DNA of 64,000 bases from Metaruminococcus_A sp050943475 (lineage in GTDB: Bacteria; Bacillota; Clostridia; Oscillospirales; Ruminococcaceae), in NCBI GenBank assembly GCA_050943475.1, contig JBMNPF010000004.1:62001-126000 (forward strand), in the 5' to 3' direction. Positions 42,144 through 50,537 of the stretch are shown in pieces. Made by a program: the position numbers and the translations under genes. The notes under the pieces were generated by a model. That model saw only the letters and a program-made list of their open reading frames with translations, was not told the origin of the DNA and searched no databases. The stretch's first letter is position 1. Each line of letters opens with the position of its first letter.

Positions 42144-42683
42144 TTATTGGTCGACAACCGACGCCTTTAACAGGTCAATCCGCGCCGCGCCCAGCAGGGC
42201 TTCTCCGAGCTTATAGGCAAATTGGTCGGCAAAATGCACCGATGTTGCCGTAATGAATTTCCCGTCCATATAAACACCCGGCTTCTGGATAAGTGCCGTA
42301 CCCATCTGAGATTCGTATCCCGGGAAACAGGTGGCACGCCGGCCGTCCAGAAGGCCCTTGTGACCGAGAATGGACGGCGCCGCACAGATAGCTCCCACCC
42401 ATTTTTCATGCTTCACGCAATAATCAATGGAGTCCTGTACCACCTGGGATTGCTCCAGGTTCAGGGTACCCGGCAGGCCGCCCGGCAGCATAATCATCTC
42501 CGCAGACGGAAGATCTATTTGTCCCGGCAGGACATCCGCAATCACCCGGATACCGTGCGAACCGCGCACCGCAATCCCGGTTACACCCACCGTCTTGACT
42601 TCCAGCTCACACCGGCGCAGGTAATCCACCGGAGTCAGCGCCTCAATTTCTTCAAAACCATCGGCCAAAAATACATAAATCAT
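42144..42683 (-). CDS. DJ-1/PfpI family protein
   Basis: 179 aa. FLADGFEEIEALTPVDYLRR at the N terminus contains Glu14, and WVGAICAAPSIL contains the nucleophile Cys100, as in DJ-1/YajL proteins. LPGGLPGT is the oxyanion region. Members deal with methylglyoxal, glycation or redox stress, and the exact activity is debated. AAAGGAGG precedes the ATG. It lies between the GNAT and cyclo-ligase genes (gaps of 13 and 26 bases). Confidence 0.92.
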   Translation of the reverse strand: MIYVFLADGFEEIEALTPVDYLRRCELEVKTVGVTGIAVRGSHGIRVIADVLPGQIDLPSAEMIMLPGGLPGTLNLEQSQVVQDSIDYCVKHEKWVGAICAAPSILGHKGLLDGRRATCFPGYESQMGTALIQKPGVYMDGKFITATSVHFADQFAYKLGEALLGAARIDLLKASVVDQ

Positions 42684-42696
42684 CTGAAATCCTCCT

Positions 42697-43545
42697 TTAG
42701 TCGAGAACCAGGTTCATATAGCCGTCCGAACGCCCCAACACAGCCTCACGGCAGGCTTCATCCAGCACACAGGCCATACCGTGCCGCACCGCTGTTTCCC
42801 CGGAAACAGCCGGAAATTTAGCCCGGATGTTTGCCACGCCAAAGTTCACTGCCAATGCGCCGCTGCATCGGTTTAGTTCAGCTTCGGCCAAACTCGTTTC
42901 CTTGACGACCAGTGTTGTCTCTATTTTAGTACAAACCGCATAGCCTTGTAAAGACCGGTCTTGCAACAAAACAACCTTTCCACCGGAAAATTCTGCCTCT
43001 TCATACAAATAAGCAGTCGCCTGGGGGGTAAAATGCAACACCCGCGGCATATCAGCTAAAAAGCCTTCCCGCAAGCTTAAAAATTCTTCTTTTCCACAGG
43101 GTTTTATCGCCTGCCCGCCATTTATTCCCGGGTTTACCTTAATCTCCCGCACCCCAAAAGCGGTCCGGTACCCAAAGCGTCCATAATAGTCATACAGGCT
43201 GTCCGACGCTGGGAACAGCGCCGCCACCTTTATTCCCTGCCCGCGCATCCGCTCATGCGCCGCATTTAACAACGCGGACGCAAGCCCTCTGCCCTGCATA
43301 GCCGGATCGGTCGCTACCGCATAGATATACCGCGCCGGAAGCTCTTCGCTTTCCAGCGCGTATTCCGCCGGAATTAAGGTGAGCATGGAGCCGATTCTCC
43401 CATTTTCCCGCATCACCATTGTTTCAAACAACGGAAAACCATGGGTAAAATAAAAGTCCATATACCAGTCCGGATCGCCAAAACAGCGTTTCCAAATCTC
43501 TTTGAGCCGTGGAAGATCACCCGGCCCCGCCATTCCCGCCGTCAT
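42697..43545 (-). CDS. GNAT family N-acetyltransferase
   Basis: 282 aa. The GNAT domain occupies the first ~150 residues: YIYAVATDPAMQGRGLASALLNAAHERM includes the acetyl-CoA loop QGRGLAS, followed by FPASDSLYDYYGRFGYR. The C-terminal ~130 residues may be a second domain, as in Eis-like or two-domain GNATs. The acceptor is unknown. Its ATG overlaps the stop of the DUF2156 gene (ATGA), so the two are coupled. Confidence 0.88.
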   Translation of the reverse strand: MTAGMAGPGDLPRLKEIWKRCFGDPDWYMDFYFTHGFPLFETMVMRENGRIGSMLTLIPAEYALESEELPARYIYAVATDPAMQGRGLASALLNAAHERMRGQGIKVAALFPASDSLYDYYGRFGYRTAFGVREIKVNPGINGGQAIKPCGKEEFLSLREGFLADMPRVLHFTPQATAYLYEEAEFSGGKVVLLQDRSLQGYAVCTKIETTLVVKETSLAEAELNRCSGALAVNFGVANIRAKFPAVSGETAVRHGMACVLDEACREAVLGRSDGYMNLVLD

Positions 43546-44432
43546 TTCAGCGTTGCGCGGTAGCGCTCGGTAAACATAACCGGATTGTAAGACATCTTCG
43601 CACGCCGCAGACCTTCAACCCCCAAATCCTCCTCACGGTTGACATAGAGGCAGTTTGAGGCAAACATTGTCGCGCACTCCCGGTTGATCATCGGGTAAGC
43701 GCCCGGTACATCGGCATTTGCCTTTTCAATGTGCGCGCCAAAGGTATCTGAATTAATCTGCTCTCCAACCGAATAGGCGACGACCTTGCCCTCCTGTTTG
43801 AGAATGCAGCCTTTAAAATCCAGCTCAAAGAAATATTTGAGCGCCTTGCGGGCTGCACACATCTCCTCGCGCTTGCTCGGGTCGTTTCCGCAGTCGTTCT
43901 GAGCGCACCAGAAGTCGTTAAACTCGTTGCAGAGCGCAATGTTCTCTGCCGTAATCGGCTCTACGCTCCACTCCTTTTCCACGAACCGGTTGATAAAGTT
44001 GCGCTTGGAATGCAGTTTTTTTCCTTTCAAGGTGATAAGGCTTTCCGCCGAATAGATGTAGTCGAAGTAATCCCGGCGCTCTTCGAACTCAAAGCGCCCC
44101 GGCATCAATTCCTCTAGCTTTTGTTTGTTCTGCTCATGGCTCACATGCATCACAAAGGGGAATCCATGCGAATCCGCATAGTCCATCATCACGTCAACAA
44201 CTTCCCGCAAGTCCCCTTCCCCAGCCGGAAAGGCAAAATGTTTGGCCTGTTCGTTGAACTGAAGGTAAAAATCCTTGTACCGCGCAATGCGGGAACTATA
44301 AGCGTTCGCCCAAATAAAGTTGTTGCCAAAGCAGTATTCGCTGCCCCGGAAATCACTTTTTTTCAGCAGCTCGTCAATCCAAGGCTTGTCCGAAAGTTCA
44401 ATCATTCTGAAATCCAGTTTTGTTTCTACCAT
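43542..44432 (-). CDS. DUF2156 / phosphatidylglycerol lysyltransferase-like domain protein
   Basis: 296 aa without membrane segments. CFGNNFIWANAYSSRIARYKD near residues 34-54, LHSKRNFINRFVEK and the C-terminal REEDLGVEGLRRAKMSYNPV region match the DUF2156 aminoacyl-transferase-like (double-GNAT) fold that is also the catalytic domain of MprF. As it has no transmembrane part it is likely a soluble acyltransferase of unknown substrate. It starts 6 bases after tmk. Confidence 0.85.
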   Translation of the reverse strand: MVETKLDFRMIELSDKPWIDELLKKSDFRGSEYCFGNNFIWANAYSSRIARYKDFYLQFNEQAKHFAFPAGEGDLREVVDVMMDYADSHGFPFVMHVSHEQNKQKLEELMPGRFEFEERRDYFDYIYSAESLITLKGKKLHSKRNFINRFVEKEWSVEPITAENIALCNEFNDFWCAQNDCGNDPSKREEMCAARKALKYFFELDFKGCILKQEGKVVAYSVGEQINSDTFGAHIEKANADVPGAYPMINRECATMFASNCLYVNREEDLGVEGLRRAKMSYNPVMFTERYRATLK

Positions 44433-44438
44433 GCTGTA

Positions 44439-45101
44439 TTACATCCCATCTGTTAAGTTTACCAAGTCTTTCTGAATCTCGCCAATGCTGCGCGGCGCAC
44501 CGTTTTCACTGCACGGAAGCACCGTCCATCCCTGCCGTTTGGCCGCATAAAGCGCCGCTTCCCGGCAGGACAGCAAATACGTGCGGTTGCTCTCATGAAT
44601 ATCCTTTTTGGCTTCGTCCCCGCCATACCGGCCCGACAGCAGCTTCTGGGAAACCTCCGGCGGCATATCCAAAAAGATCACCAAATCCGGTCTGGGCAAT
44701 CCCAACAAACGGTATTCGTAATCCATTAGCCAGTCAAGGTAGGCGTCCCACTCGTTTCTGGGGAGTTTTCCCATCTGATGAATGGCATTCGAAGTGGTAT
44801 ATCGCGCCGCAAGCACCAACGCGCCCGCCTCATAATCCTTTTGCCAGAACTTTTTGTAACTCGCATAGCGGTCCACCGCATAAAAGGAGGACGCCGCATA
44901 AGCATTGACGCTGTTTGCGTCGCCGCCGAATTCCCCCGCAAGGTACATCTTGACCAGCGCTGACGAGGGTTCATCGTAATCTGGAAAGGAAATAGGGCAA
45001 ACCTCCCGTCCGTTTTGCTGCATCGCCTTTTGGAGCAGCTCAAACTGGGTGGATTTCCCGCTTCCGTCAAGCCCATCCAAAACAACCAGTTTTCCACTCA
45101 T
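44439..45101 (-). CDS. tmk: Thymidylate kinase
   Basis: 220 aa. P-loop GLDGSGKST at residues 10-18, DRYASYKKFW near 77-86, and ARYTTSNAIHQMGK near 98-111 are typical of the clostridial Tmk form (TMPK with Tyr in place of DRY context). It phosphorylates dTMP made by ThyX, whose gene lies directly upstream with a 4-base ATGA overlap. Cytoplasmic. Confidence 0.94.
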   Translation of the reverse strand: MSGKLVVLDGLDGSGKSTQFELLQKAMQQNGREVCPISFPDYDEPSSALVKMYLAGEFGGDANSVNAYAASSFYAVDRYASYKKFWQKDYEAGALVLAARYTTSNAIHQMGKLPRNEWDAYLDWLMDYEYRLLGLPRPDLVIFLDMPPEVSQKLLSGRYGGDEAKKDIHESNRTYLLSCREAALYAAKRQGWTVLPCSENGAPRSIGEIQKDLVNLTDGM

Positions 45102-45871
45102 TTAGCGTTCCCCCGCAGCGATTCATAATACGCCCGCATCTCCGCCGGTTTGCCGCAGGACATCTTGCCCTCTGGGCAGGCACCGTTTACGCAGGGCGGC
45201 CCAGCGTGTGCAAACAACGCAGGGGCCACTTCCAGCACCAGACGGAGCATCTCGTCCGCCAGCGCTTTAATTTCCCACTGGGCGCGGTTACAGCAGCGGT
45301 GCCGGAAAAAGTTAAGCAAACTCCGCGCATTGAAAGTGGCAACCATTTTGGTGTCGCAGGCATTGGGCAGGACAAACCGTGCGTCTTCAATCGCCTTTTT
45401 CCCGGCGCGCCGCCGGGCTTCCTTTTCCTCAAGGCCTGCCTCAAGGAAAGCTTTGGTGTGCTTGTCCGTCAAAAGAGCGGTCAATTCCTGGTACTCCGCC
45501 ATACTGCGCTCCATTGAACGCTGAAAAATTTCATTCGCCTCAGGGCAGTCCGCAATCTCCGGCGGTGTAATGAATTCAAACCCGTCGCCTTTCACATACC
45601 GCTGACTCTGCACACTGTATGAGGCAATGCGGTGCCGGGTAATCTGGGCGAGCAGAGAACGCGAAACGCCCTCAATTGCAAAGGTAAAACTCGCATGCTC
45701 AATGGGGCTTTCATGCCCGATTTCTGCAAGCATGTTGACAAAACCGGTGGTCTTTTCCTCGGTCAGCCCCTCGTAAAGGGTGTCTACCGAACTTGCACTG
45801 TAACAGAGCTTTGCCGCACAGGCAACCACCTTTTCCGGTTCTGGTGTATGGGCAATCAACGTCACTTTCAT
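45098..45871 (-). CDS. thyX: FAD-dependent thymidylate synthase ThyX
   Basis: 257 aa. The ThyX signature is RHRIASYSVQSQRY at residues 79-92; the usual Asn of RHRxxSxNxxSxR is Ser here. HESPIEHASFTF (about 53-64) and CNRAQWEIK near 200 are further ThyX regions. It makes dTMP from dUMP with methylene-THF, FADH2 and NADPH. GGAG lies before the ATG at 45871, and this ATG overlaps the stop of the CobQ-like gene (ATGA). Its operon with tmk and the folate cyclo-ligase forms a thymidylate-supply unit. Confidence 0.95.
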   Translation of the reverse strand: MKVTLIAHTPEPEKVVACAAKLCYSASSVDTLYEGLTEEKTTGFVNMLAEIGHESPIEHASFTFAIEGVSRSLLAQITRHRIASYSVQSQRYVKGDGFEFITPPEIADCPEANEIFQRSMERSMAEYQELTALLTDKHTKAFLEAGLEEKEARRRAGKKAIEDARFVLPNACDTKMVATFNARSLLNFFRHRCCNRAQWEIKALADEMLRLVLEVAPALFAHAGPPCVNGACPEGKMSCGKPAEMRAYYESLRGNAK

Positions 45872-46254
45872 TGTTCCATCTCCTTTTTTGCTGGATAGCA
45901 TCCCAATATGCCATATATCGCATCTATATTCAGGTTGTTTCGCACCAGTTCCGCCACTGCATTGAACTGGGTTTCCCGGTAACTTTCATACGCCTGACCG
46001 GCCGGCAGATTTGCCAAAAGGTGCTCGCGCGTTTTCAATGGTTTCCCAAATTCCGGGAGGTTCTCATCCTCAAACGGAATACCGTGCTGCGGGATTATCC
46101 CCGGCACCGGCAGGGTATACACCCGCTCCGAAAGATTCTGTATTTTAAACGGGGCTGTCCGCAGCCCATCCTGGGTAAATATTCTGCAAAGGGCCAGCGC
46201 ATGCATGGATTTACCAACGCCGGACATCGTTCCCTGTATCATCAGGGTTGCCAT
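45868..46254 (-). CDS. Short CobQ-like protein (apparent internally deleted cobyric acid synthase)
   Basis: 128 aa. Residues 5-40 read like the start of cobyric acid synthase CobQ: MIQGTMSGVGKS (P-loop Gly8-Ser16), ALCRIFTQDG and APFKIQN. Residues 89-117 read like its extreme C terminus: YESYRETQFN..., LVRNNLNIDAIYGIL. The ~370 residues between these parts in CobQ, including the glutaminase domain with its Cys and His, are missing; about 45 residues of unclear origin lie between. The frame is intact and ends in an ATGA overlap with thyX. It may be a decayed gene kept for translational coupling, or a small functional P-loop protein. The ribosome site is weak (AGAGAA). The first gene of the operon. 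Confidence 0.55.
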   Translation of the reverse strand: MATLMIQGTMSGVGKSMHALALCRIFTQDGLRTAPFKIQNLSERVYTLPVPGIIPQHGIPFEDENLPEFGKPLKTREHLLANLPAGQAYESYRETQFNAVAELVRNNLNIDAIYGILGCYPAKKEMEQ

Positions 46255-46319
46255 CGGGTTCTCTGTCTTTCCGGAATGGGACGTATATTGACAGCCTGTC
46301 CATATTTTCCATCGCACAA

Positions 46320-46347
46320 TCACCGGGAGGGCTGTGCCTCCCGGTGA
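46320..46347. terminator. Hairpin after the Cys-rich protein gene
   Basis: TCACCGGGAGG (46320-46330), loop GCTGTG, CCTCCCGGTGA (46337-46347). A strong 11-bp stem but only a poor T-run on the minus strand, so it may be a weak terminator or let transcription run into the CobQ-like gene. Confidence 0.55.
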
Positions 46348-46370
46348 AAGGCGTTTTTATTTTATCTTGT

Positions 46371-47180
46371 TCAGCATTCACAGTCGCACGGCGGCGTATC
46401 GTCGTCACGACACATCTTCGGCGGGAAGAACTCCTCAACCGGAAACTTGATGCTGCGGAAAATTTCACACGGATCCTCAGTGTTGCAGCAGCACTCTTTT
46501 TCCGGAACGCAGTAATCATAAGCCGGAACAAGGAGCTGCACTCTGCGCTGAAGGTTGACAATGGAAAACAGTCCCAGCGTAACATAAACATTCTTGGTTG
46601 GGGTCACGGTGCAGAAATTGCCTTCAAATTCCGCGGCAACAGCCGGCGGGATGCTAATGCACGGCTCGTAGCACAACTCGTTGCGGTCGCACATCTTGAC
46701 CGCAAGGAAAATCGGCTCCACCACCTGGATGCTCGCCGTCGGCAAGTTGTTGCCGCAGTAATCATACCGGTTGATAACGGTAGAATCGGTCGAATAGGTG
46801 GCTACGTTGCCCTCGCTCCCATACAGAATCACCTTCTTGGTAAAGACTGCAAGGCCGGTGACCTCGGTCGGCGCGCTGATTGGAGAGGTAAACGCCTCTA
46901 CAACCACCTTGAAGAAAAAGGTGACGTCTACGGAATAGAAGCCTTTGTTGAACGCAACCGGTTCAACATCCATGAACACATTAAGTACCGATGCTTTCTT
47001 GCTTTTTACACTCATCGCCGCATCAATGATACCCTGCGCAGCATCGGTGAAATACACCTGAAGGTCTTCAAAACAGTCCTTCGCGCTGCAGGAATCATAG
47101 ATTCTGGCTGTTTCTATGCAGACAGCCTCTTTAAAGCCGTTGTCACAGCAGCCGTCCGGCATAATGTTATTTTCAGCCAT
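46371..47180 (-). CDS. Conserved clostridial Cys-rich protein, unknown function
   Basis: 269 aa. No membrane segment or signal peptide. It begins with MAENNIMPDGCCDNGFKEA and has about 20 Cys residues, clustered at both ends (for example CVPEKECCCNTEDPC and the final PPCDCEC). The central part (DVEPVAFNKGFYSVDVTFFFKVV and similar) is beta-rich. I recall related proteins in spore-forming Clostridia with ARIYDSCSAKDCFEDL-like starts; a role in the spore or outer layer is possible but not shown. AAGGAGG precedes the ATG. It is read before the thyX operon, separated by the 46320-46347 hairpin. Confidence 0.7.
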   Translation of the reverse strand: MAENNIMPDGCCDNGFKEAVCIETARIYDSCSAKDCFEDLQVYFTDAAQGIIDAAMSVKSKKASVLNVFMDVEPVAFNKGFYSVDVTFFFKVVVEAFTSPISAPTEVTGLAVFTKKVILYGSEGNVATYSTDSTVINRYDYCGNNLPTASIQVVEPIFLAVKMCDRNELCYEPCISIPPAVAAEFEGNFCTVTPTKNVYVTLGLFSIVNLQRRVQLLVPAYDYCVPEKECCCNTEDPCEIFRSIKFPVEEFFPPKMCRDDDTPPCDCEC

Positions 47181-47259
47181 AATAATCCTCCTTATGTCTT
47201 ATTAAAGCAAACGCCTTATTACATAATATGAGGAAAACTACGCTTGGTGAATAACTTTG

Positions 47260-49614
47260 TCAGACCTTTTTGAGCTTCGCGAAATTTGCCATAATTTTCT
47301 TGGTGCCAACCTTGTCAAAAACGGCTTCTACCAGTACGTCGCCTGCCATTGGTGTCATGGAAACCACCATGCCGTTTCCAAAAACACGGTGATTGACCAT
47401 GTCGCCCACCTTAAAATCAATCACCGCTTTTTTCGCCTGTACCGCTTTACCCACGTTATCCACCGTAAAGGCAGAGGGCTTTTTCGGCGCCGGCTGGTAT
47501 GCGTAAGAGGTCACCGAAGTGTCTTTGAAATCAATAAGGCTATCCGGAATTTCATCCACAAAACGGGACTGGCGGTTGCGGTTGGTCGAACCAAACAACA
47601 TGCGGGAAGAAGCGCCCAGCAGGTAAAGCTGCTCTTTTGCACGGGTGATGCCCACATAGGCAAGCCGCCGTTCTTCTTCAATCTCCTCCGGAAAATTTAA
47701 GATGTTCCGTGAGGGAAAAATCCCCTCCTCCATCCCAACGATGTAAACGAACGGGAATTCCAGCCCTTTGGCTGAGTGCAGCGTCATCATAACAACACAG
47801 TCGTCCGACTGATTGAGATTATCGAGATCGGTGTAAAGCGCCACCTCCTCCAGAAAACCGGAGAGAGAAGCGTCGTCGCCGTTTTCATCCTCGTAATTCT
47901 TCATGTTGGATTTGAGCTCTTCAATGTTTTCCATCCGCACCTCGCCCTCCGGCCCATCGGCCTTGAGCATGGCGAGGTAACCGGTTTTGTCGAGCAGTTC
48001 ATCCAATAGCCATTCGAGCGATTCCTGCTCTGCCGTAAAGGCGAGGTCCATCATCATCGAGGTAAAGCCCCGCAGAGAAGAGGCTTTACGGGCCAGCGCC
48101 GGGTAGGTATCCGCCTCTCGGAGCACATCAAACAGCGGAACTCCCGCCTGTTCGGCAATCTGCTCCGCCGCCACAACGGTGGCGTTGCCAATACCGCGCT
48201 TGGGTTCATTGATGATACGCCGCAACCGCACACTGTCACTCGGATTGTTGATGACATTCAAATACGCAAGCATATCGCGGATTTCCTTGCGCTCAAAAAA
48301 CTTATGTCCGCCAATGATCCGGTACGGAATGTTGCTGCGGATAAAATAACGCTCAATGCTGTTGGATTGGGCGTTCATCCGGTAAAGCACCGCATGGTCG
48401 GAGTATTTCCGCCCCTGCTTGACATTTTCCACAATGCTGGTGGCCACAAATTCGGCTTCTGCGCTTTCGTCCGCCGTGCGGCGCACCGTAATCTTTTCGC
48501 CGCCGCCGTTTTCGGTCCAGAGGTTTTTGCCTTTCCGCTCCCGGTTGTTTGCAATAACGGCATTGGCCGCATCAAGAATGTTTTGGGTGGAACGGTAGTT
48601 CTGCTCCAGCCGGATCACCGTAGCATGTTCAAACTGCTGTTCAAAGCTTAAAATATTTTCAATCGTCGCCCCGCGGAACTTATAAATACTCTGGTCGTCG
48701 TCACCAACCACACAAAGATTGTGGTGTTTCTGCGCCAGCAGGCTCACCAGCCGGTACTGGGCATGGTTGGTGTCCTGGTACTCATCCACCAATATGTAAC
48801 GGAACCGATTCTGATAGTACTCCAATACATCATCGTATGTTTCAAGGAGCCGAACGGTGAGTACAATCAAATCGTCAAAATCACAGGCATTGGCCGCTTT
48901 GAGCCGCGCCTGATACCGTTCATACACCTTGCCAATGGTCGACAGGCGGTAATCATTCCCCGCCGCATTGATGTAATCCTTCGGCGGCAGCATTTTATCC
49001 TTGCTGTGGCTGATTTCGTTGAGAATCATCTTCGGCGGGAACATCTTATCGCTGATACCGAGATCCCCCATGCTGTCCTTGACTACCCGCAGGCTGTCGT
49101 CCGCATCGTAAATGGTAAAACTGCTGGTATAACCCAGCCGGTCAATGTTGCGCCGCAGGATGCGCACGCAGATGGAATGAAATGTCCCGGCGTTAACCTC
49201 ATCGCCCATTTCACCGAGCATGGCGTTCAGGCGCTCTTTCAGCTCTCCTGCCGCTTTGTTGGTAAAGGTAATGGCGAGAATATTCCACGGTCTTGGCGGA
49301 TGCACTGCCAAAACTCCATGCACCGCTTCCAAATCCTGCTCGTTTGGATGATCCCGGTATTGTTTTAGAAACGCTATTTCGCGCTCCCCAATGTATTCCG
49401 GCGCTGTTCTGTCAAGATAAGCGTTGCCGTAACTTAACATATAGGCAATGCGGTTGACCAGCACAGTGGTTTTACCGCTCCCAGCGCCCGCCAAAATCAG
49501 CAGCGGGCCATTTACTGTAAATACCGCCTTACGCTGCATGTCGTTCATCCGTTTAAATTCGTTTTCAATTATCTCTTGTTTGAGTACAGCATAATCTGCG
49601 CTGAAATCTGCCAT
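47260..49614 (-). CDS. pcrA: ATP-dependent DNA helicase PcrA/UvrD
   Basis: 784 aa. SF1A motifs in order: Q-motif MNDMQRKAVF, Walker A LAGAGSGKTTVL (about 40-51), DDLIVLTVRLLE, Walker B VDEYQDTNHAQY (about 250-261), GDDDQSIYKFRGA (about 276-288), EQNYRSTQNIL, VMMTLHSAKGLEFP and VGITRAKEQLYL. The C-terminal ~60 residues form the Tudor-like end (GDMVNHRVFGNGMVV). It translocates 3'-5' on ssDNA and works in repair and in clearing replication blocks. It has its own promoter. Confidence 0.97.
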   Translation of the reverse strand: MADFSADYAVLKQEIIENEFKRMNDMQRKAVFTVNGPLLILAGAGSGKTTVLVNRIAYMLSYGNAYLDRTAPEYIGEREIAFLKQYRDHPNEQDLEAVHGVLAVHPPRPWNILAITFTNKAAGELKERLNAMLGEMGDEVNAGTFHSICVRILRRNIDRLGYTSSFTIYDADDSLRVVKDSMGDLGISDKMFPPKMILNEISHSKDKMLPPKDYINAAGNDYRLSTIGKVYERYQARLKAANACDFDDLIVLTVRLLETYDDVLEYYQNRFRYILVDEYQDTNHAQYRLVSLLAQKHHNLCVVGDDDQSIYKFRGATIENILSFEQQFEHATVIRLEQNYRSTQNILDAANAVIANNRERKGKNLWTENGGGEKITVRRTADESAEAEFVATSIVENVKQGRKYSDHAVLYRMNAQSNSIERYFIRSNIPYRIIGGHKFFERKEIRDMLAYLNVINNPSDSVRLRRIINEPKRGIGNATVVAAEQIAEQAGVPLFDVLREADTYPALARKASSLRGFTSMMMDLAFTAEQESLEWLLDELLDKTGYLAMLKADGPEGEVRMENIEELKSNMKNYEDENGDDASLSGFLEEVALYTDLDNLNQSDDCVVMMTLHSAKGLEFPFVYIVGMEEGIFPSRNILNFPEEIEEERRLAYVGITRAKEQLYLLGASSRMLFGSTNRNRQSRFVDEIPDSLIDFKDTSVTSYAYQPAPKKPSAFTVDNVGKAVQAKKAVIDFKVGDMVNHRVFGNGMVVSMTPMAGDVLVEAVFDKVGTKKIMANFAKLKKV

Positions 49615-49680
49615 TCGGGTACCTCAATCTTTCTTTATCACATACGGTTTTGGGCACCGCCCACTCAACGCCGCATATTT

Positions 49681-49708
49681 TTTATATTATAGCATAATTT
49701 GTCGTCAA
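49681..49708 (-). promoter_or_regulatory. Promoter of pcrA
   Basis: Minus strand: TTGACG (49708-49703), 16 bases, TATAAA (49686-49681), 67 bases before the start. An additional TATAAT a few bases upstream is spaced too closely to that -35. Confidence 0.65.
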
Positions 49709-49735
49709 AAGGAAGCCGGTGCCTCCCCAAATAAG

Positions 49736-49766
49736 AAAAACGGCCCCATATCAATGGGAACCGTTT
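49736..49766 (-). terminator. Terminator of the 78-aa gene
   Basis: On the minus strand AAACGG with CCCAT pairs with ATGGGG and CCGTTT, followed by TTCTTATTT. The stem starts inside the stop codon of the gene. Confidence 0.75.
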
Positions 49767-50001
49767 AAGAGTGCCTTTGCAATTTTTGAACCACCGCATT
49801 GCGTATGACGGCCGAGCGCTTTCCGTTCCAATCCACCTCAATCAAAAGGTAATTGGCCGCCTCCAGGTAATCCCCGCGCGGAAACCGGCTGACCGGCACG
49901 GCAAGCAAATCTTCTGCCTGCTCCGGTACGATGGAAATATAGTGCAAATCCGAAAGGCAGTTGATGCCAAGCGTTTTCGCCAGATAATCAAGATACGTCA
50001 T
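49765..50001 (-). CDS. Small protein of unknown function
   Basis: 78 aa with a strong AGGGAGGG ribosome site and its own terminator, so it is probably real. The sequence (TYLDYLAKTLGINCLSDLHYI, then YLEAANYLLIEVDWNGKRSAV) suggests a small alpha/beta protein. I do not recognise a family. It is divergent from the XRE gene at 50139, and the shared region holds a TACAGAT/ATCTGTA palindrome, which suggests that the XRE protein controls both. Confidence 0.6.
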   Translation of the reverse strand: MTYLDYLAKTLGINCLSDLHYISIVPEQAEDLLAVPVSRFPRGDYLEAANYLLIEVDWNGKRSAVIRNAVVQKLQRHS

Positions 50002-50064
50002 ATCTGCCCTCCCTATTTCTTTCTGTCTCTCATACTAACACACCTTTCGACAAAAATCAACAAC

Positions 50065-50096
50065 TACAGATTTAATTAAAGTTATTAATATCTGTA
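50065..50096. promoter_or_regulatory. Inverted repeat between the small gene and the XRE gene
   Basis: TACAGAT (50065-50071) and ATCTGTA (50090-50096), 18 bases apart, very AT-rich in between. A likely operator for the adjacent XRE regulator; inference. Confidence 0.45.
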
Positions 50097-50138
50097 TATT
50101 TAAAGCTATTGTTACTACACTAGCAGTGGGTGATGCAA

Positions 50139-50471
50139 ATGAGTGTCGACTACGGTATGATAGGAAAACGAATCAAACAAAAACGGAAACAGATGCACCG
50201 AACACAAGATTATCTCGCGGAGGCGCTCGGTGTTTCTGTTGGATACGTCAGCCAAATTGAGCGTGGCGTAACCAAAATTAGCCTGGATACCCTTTCAGCG
50301 ATTTCCTCTTTTCTGCAATGCGATATTACCGAACTCATTACTGGTGTAACACCTGCTCAAAACGATTACCTGAATGACGAACTACATGCTATCTGCACCG
50401 AAATGAATCATCATCAAAAACGTCTTTTGCTGGAAATTGCAGAAGTCCTCTTACGGCAGCAGGAGAAATAA
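50139..50471 (+). CDS. XRE-family helix-turn-helix regulator
   Basis: 110 aa. A full XRE HTH covers residues about 8-65: MIGKRIKQKRKQMHRTQDYLA, LGVSVGYVSQIERGVTKISLDTLSAIS. The C-terminal ~40 residues are helical (NDYLNDELHAICTEMN, KRLLLEIAEVLLRQQ), probably for dimerisation. The first ATG at 50133 overlaps the GGGTG site, so 50139 is chosen. It ends 15 bases before a terminator and is transcribed alone. Confidence 0.85.
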   Translation: MSVDYGMIGKRIKQKRKQMHRTQDYLAEALGVSVGYVSQIERGVTKISLDTLSAISSFLQCDITELITGVTPAQNDYLNDELHAICTEMNHHQKRLLLEIAEVLLRQQEK

Positions 50472-50486
50472 ACAGAGAGCGAAATA

Positions 50487-50521
50487 AAAAAACGGAGACT
50501 GCTTTTGCAGTCTCCGTTTTC
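50487..50521. terminator. Bidirectional terminator between XRE gene and oadB
   Basis: AAAACGGAGACTGC, loop TTTT, GCAGTCTCCGTTTT, with T-runs on both sides. Confidence 0.92.
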
Positions 50522-50537
50522 TAAAACAAGTTGCTTT

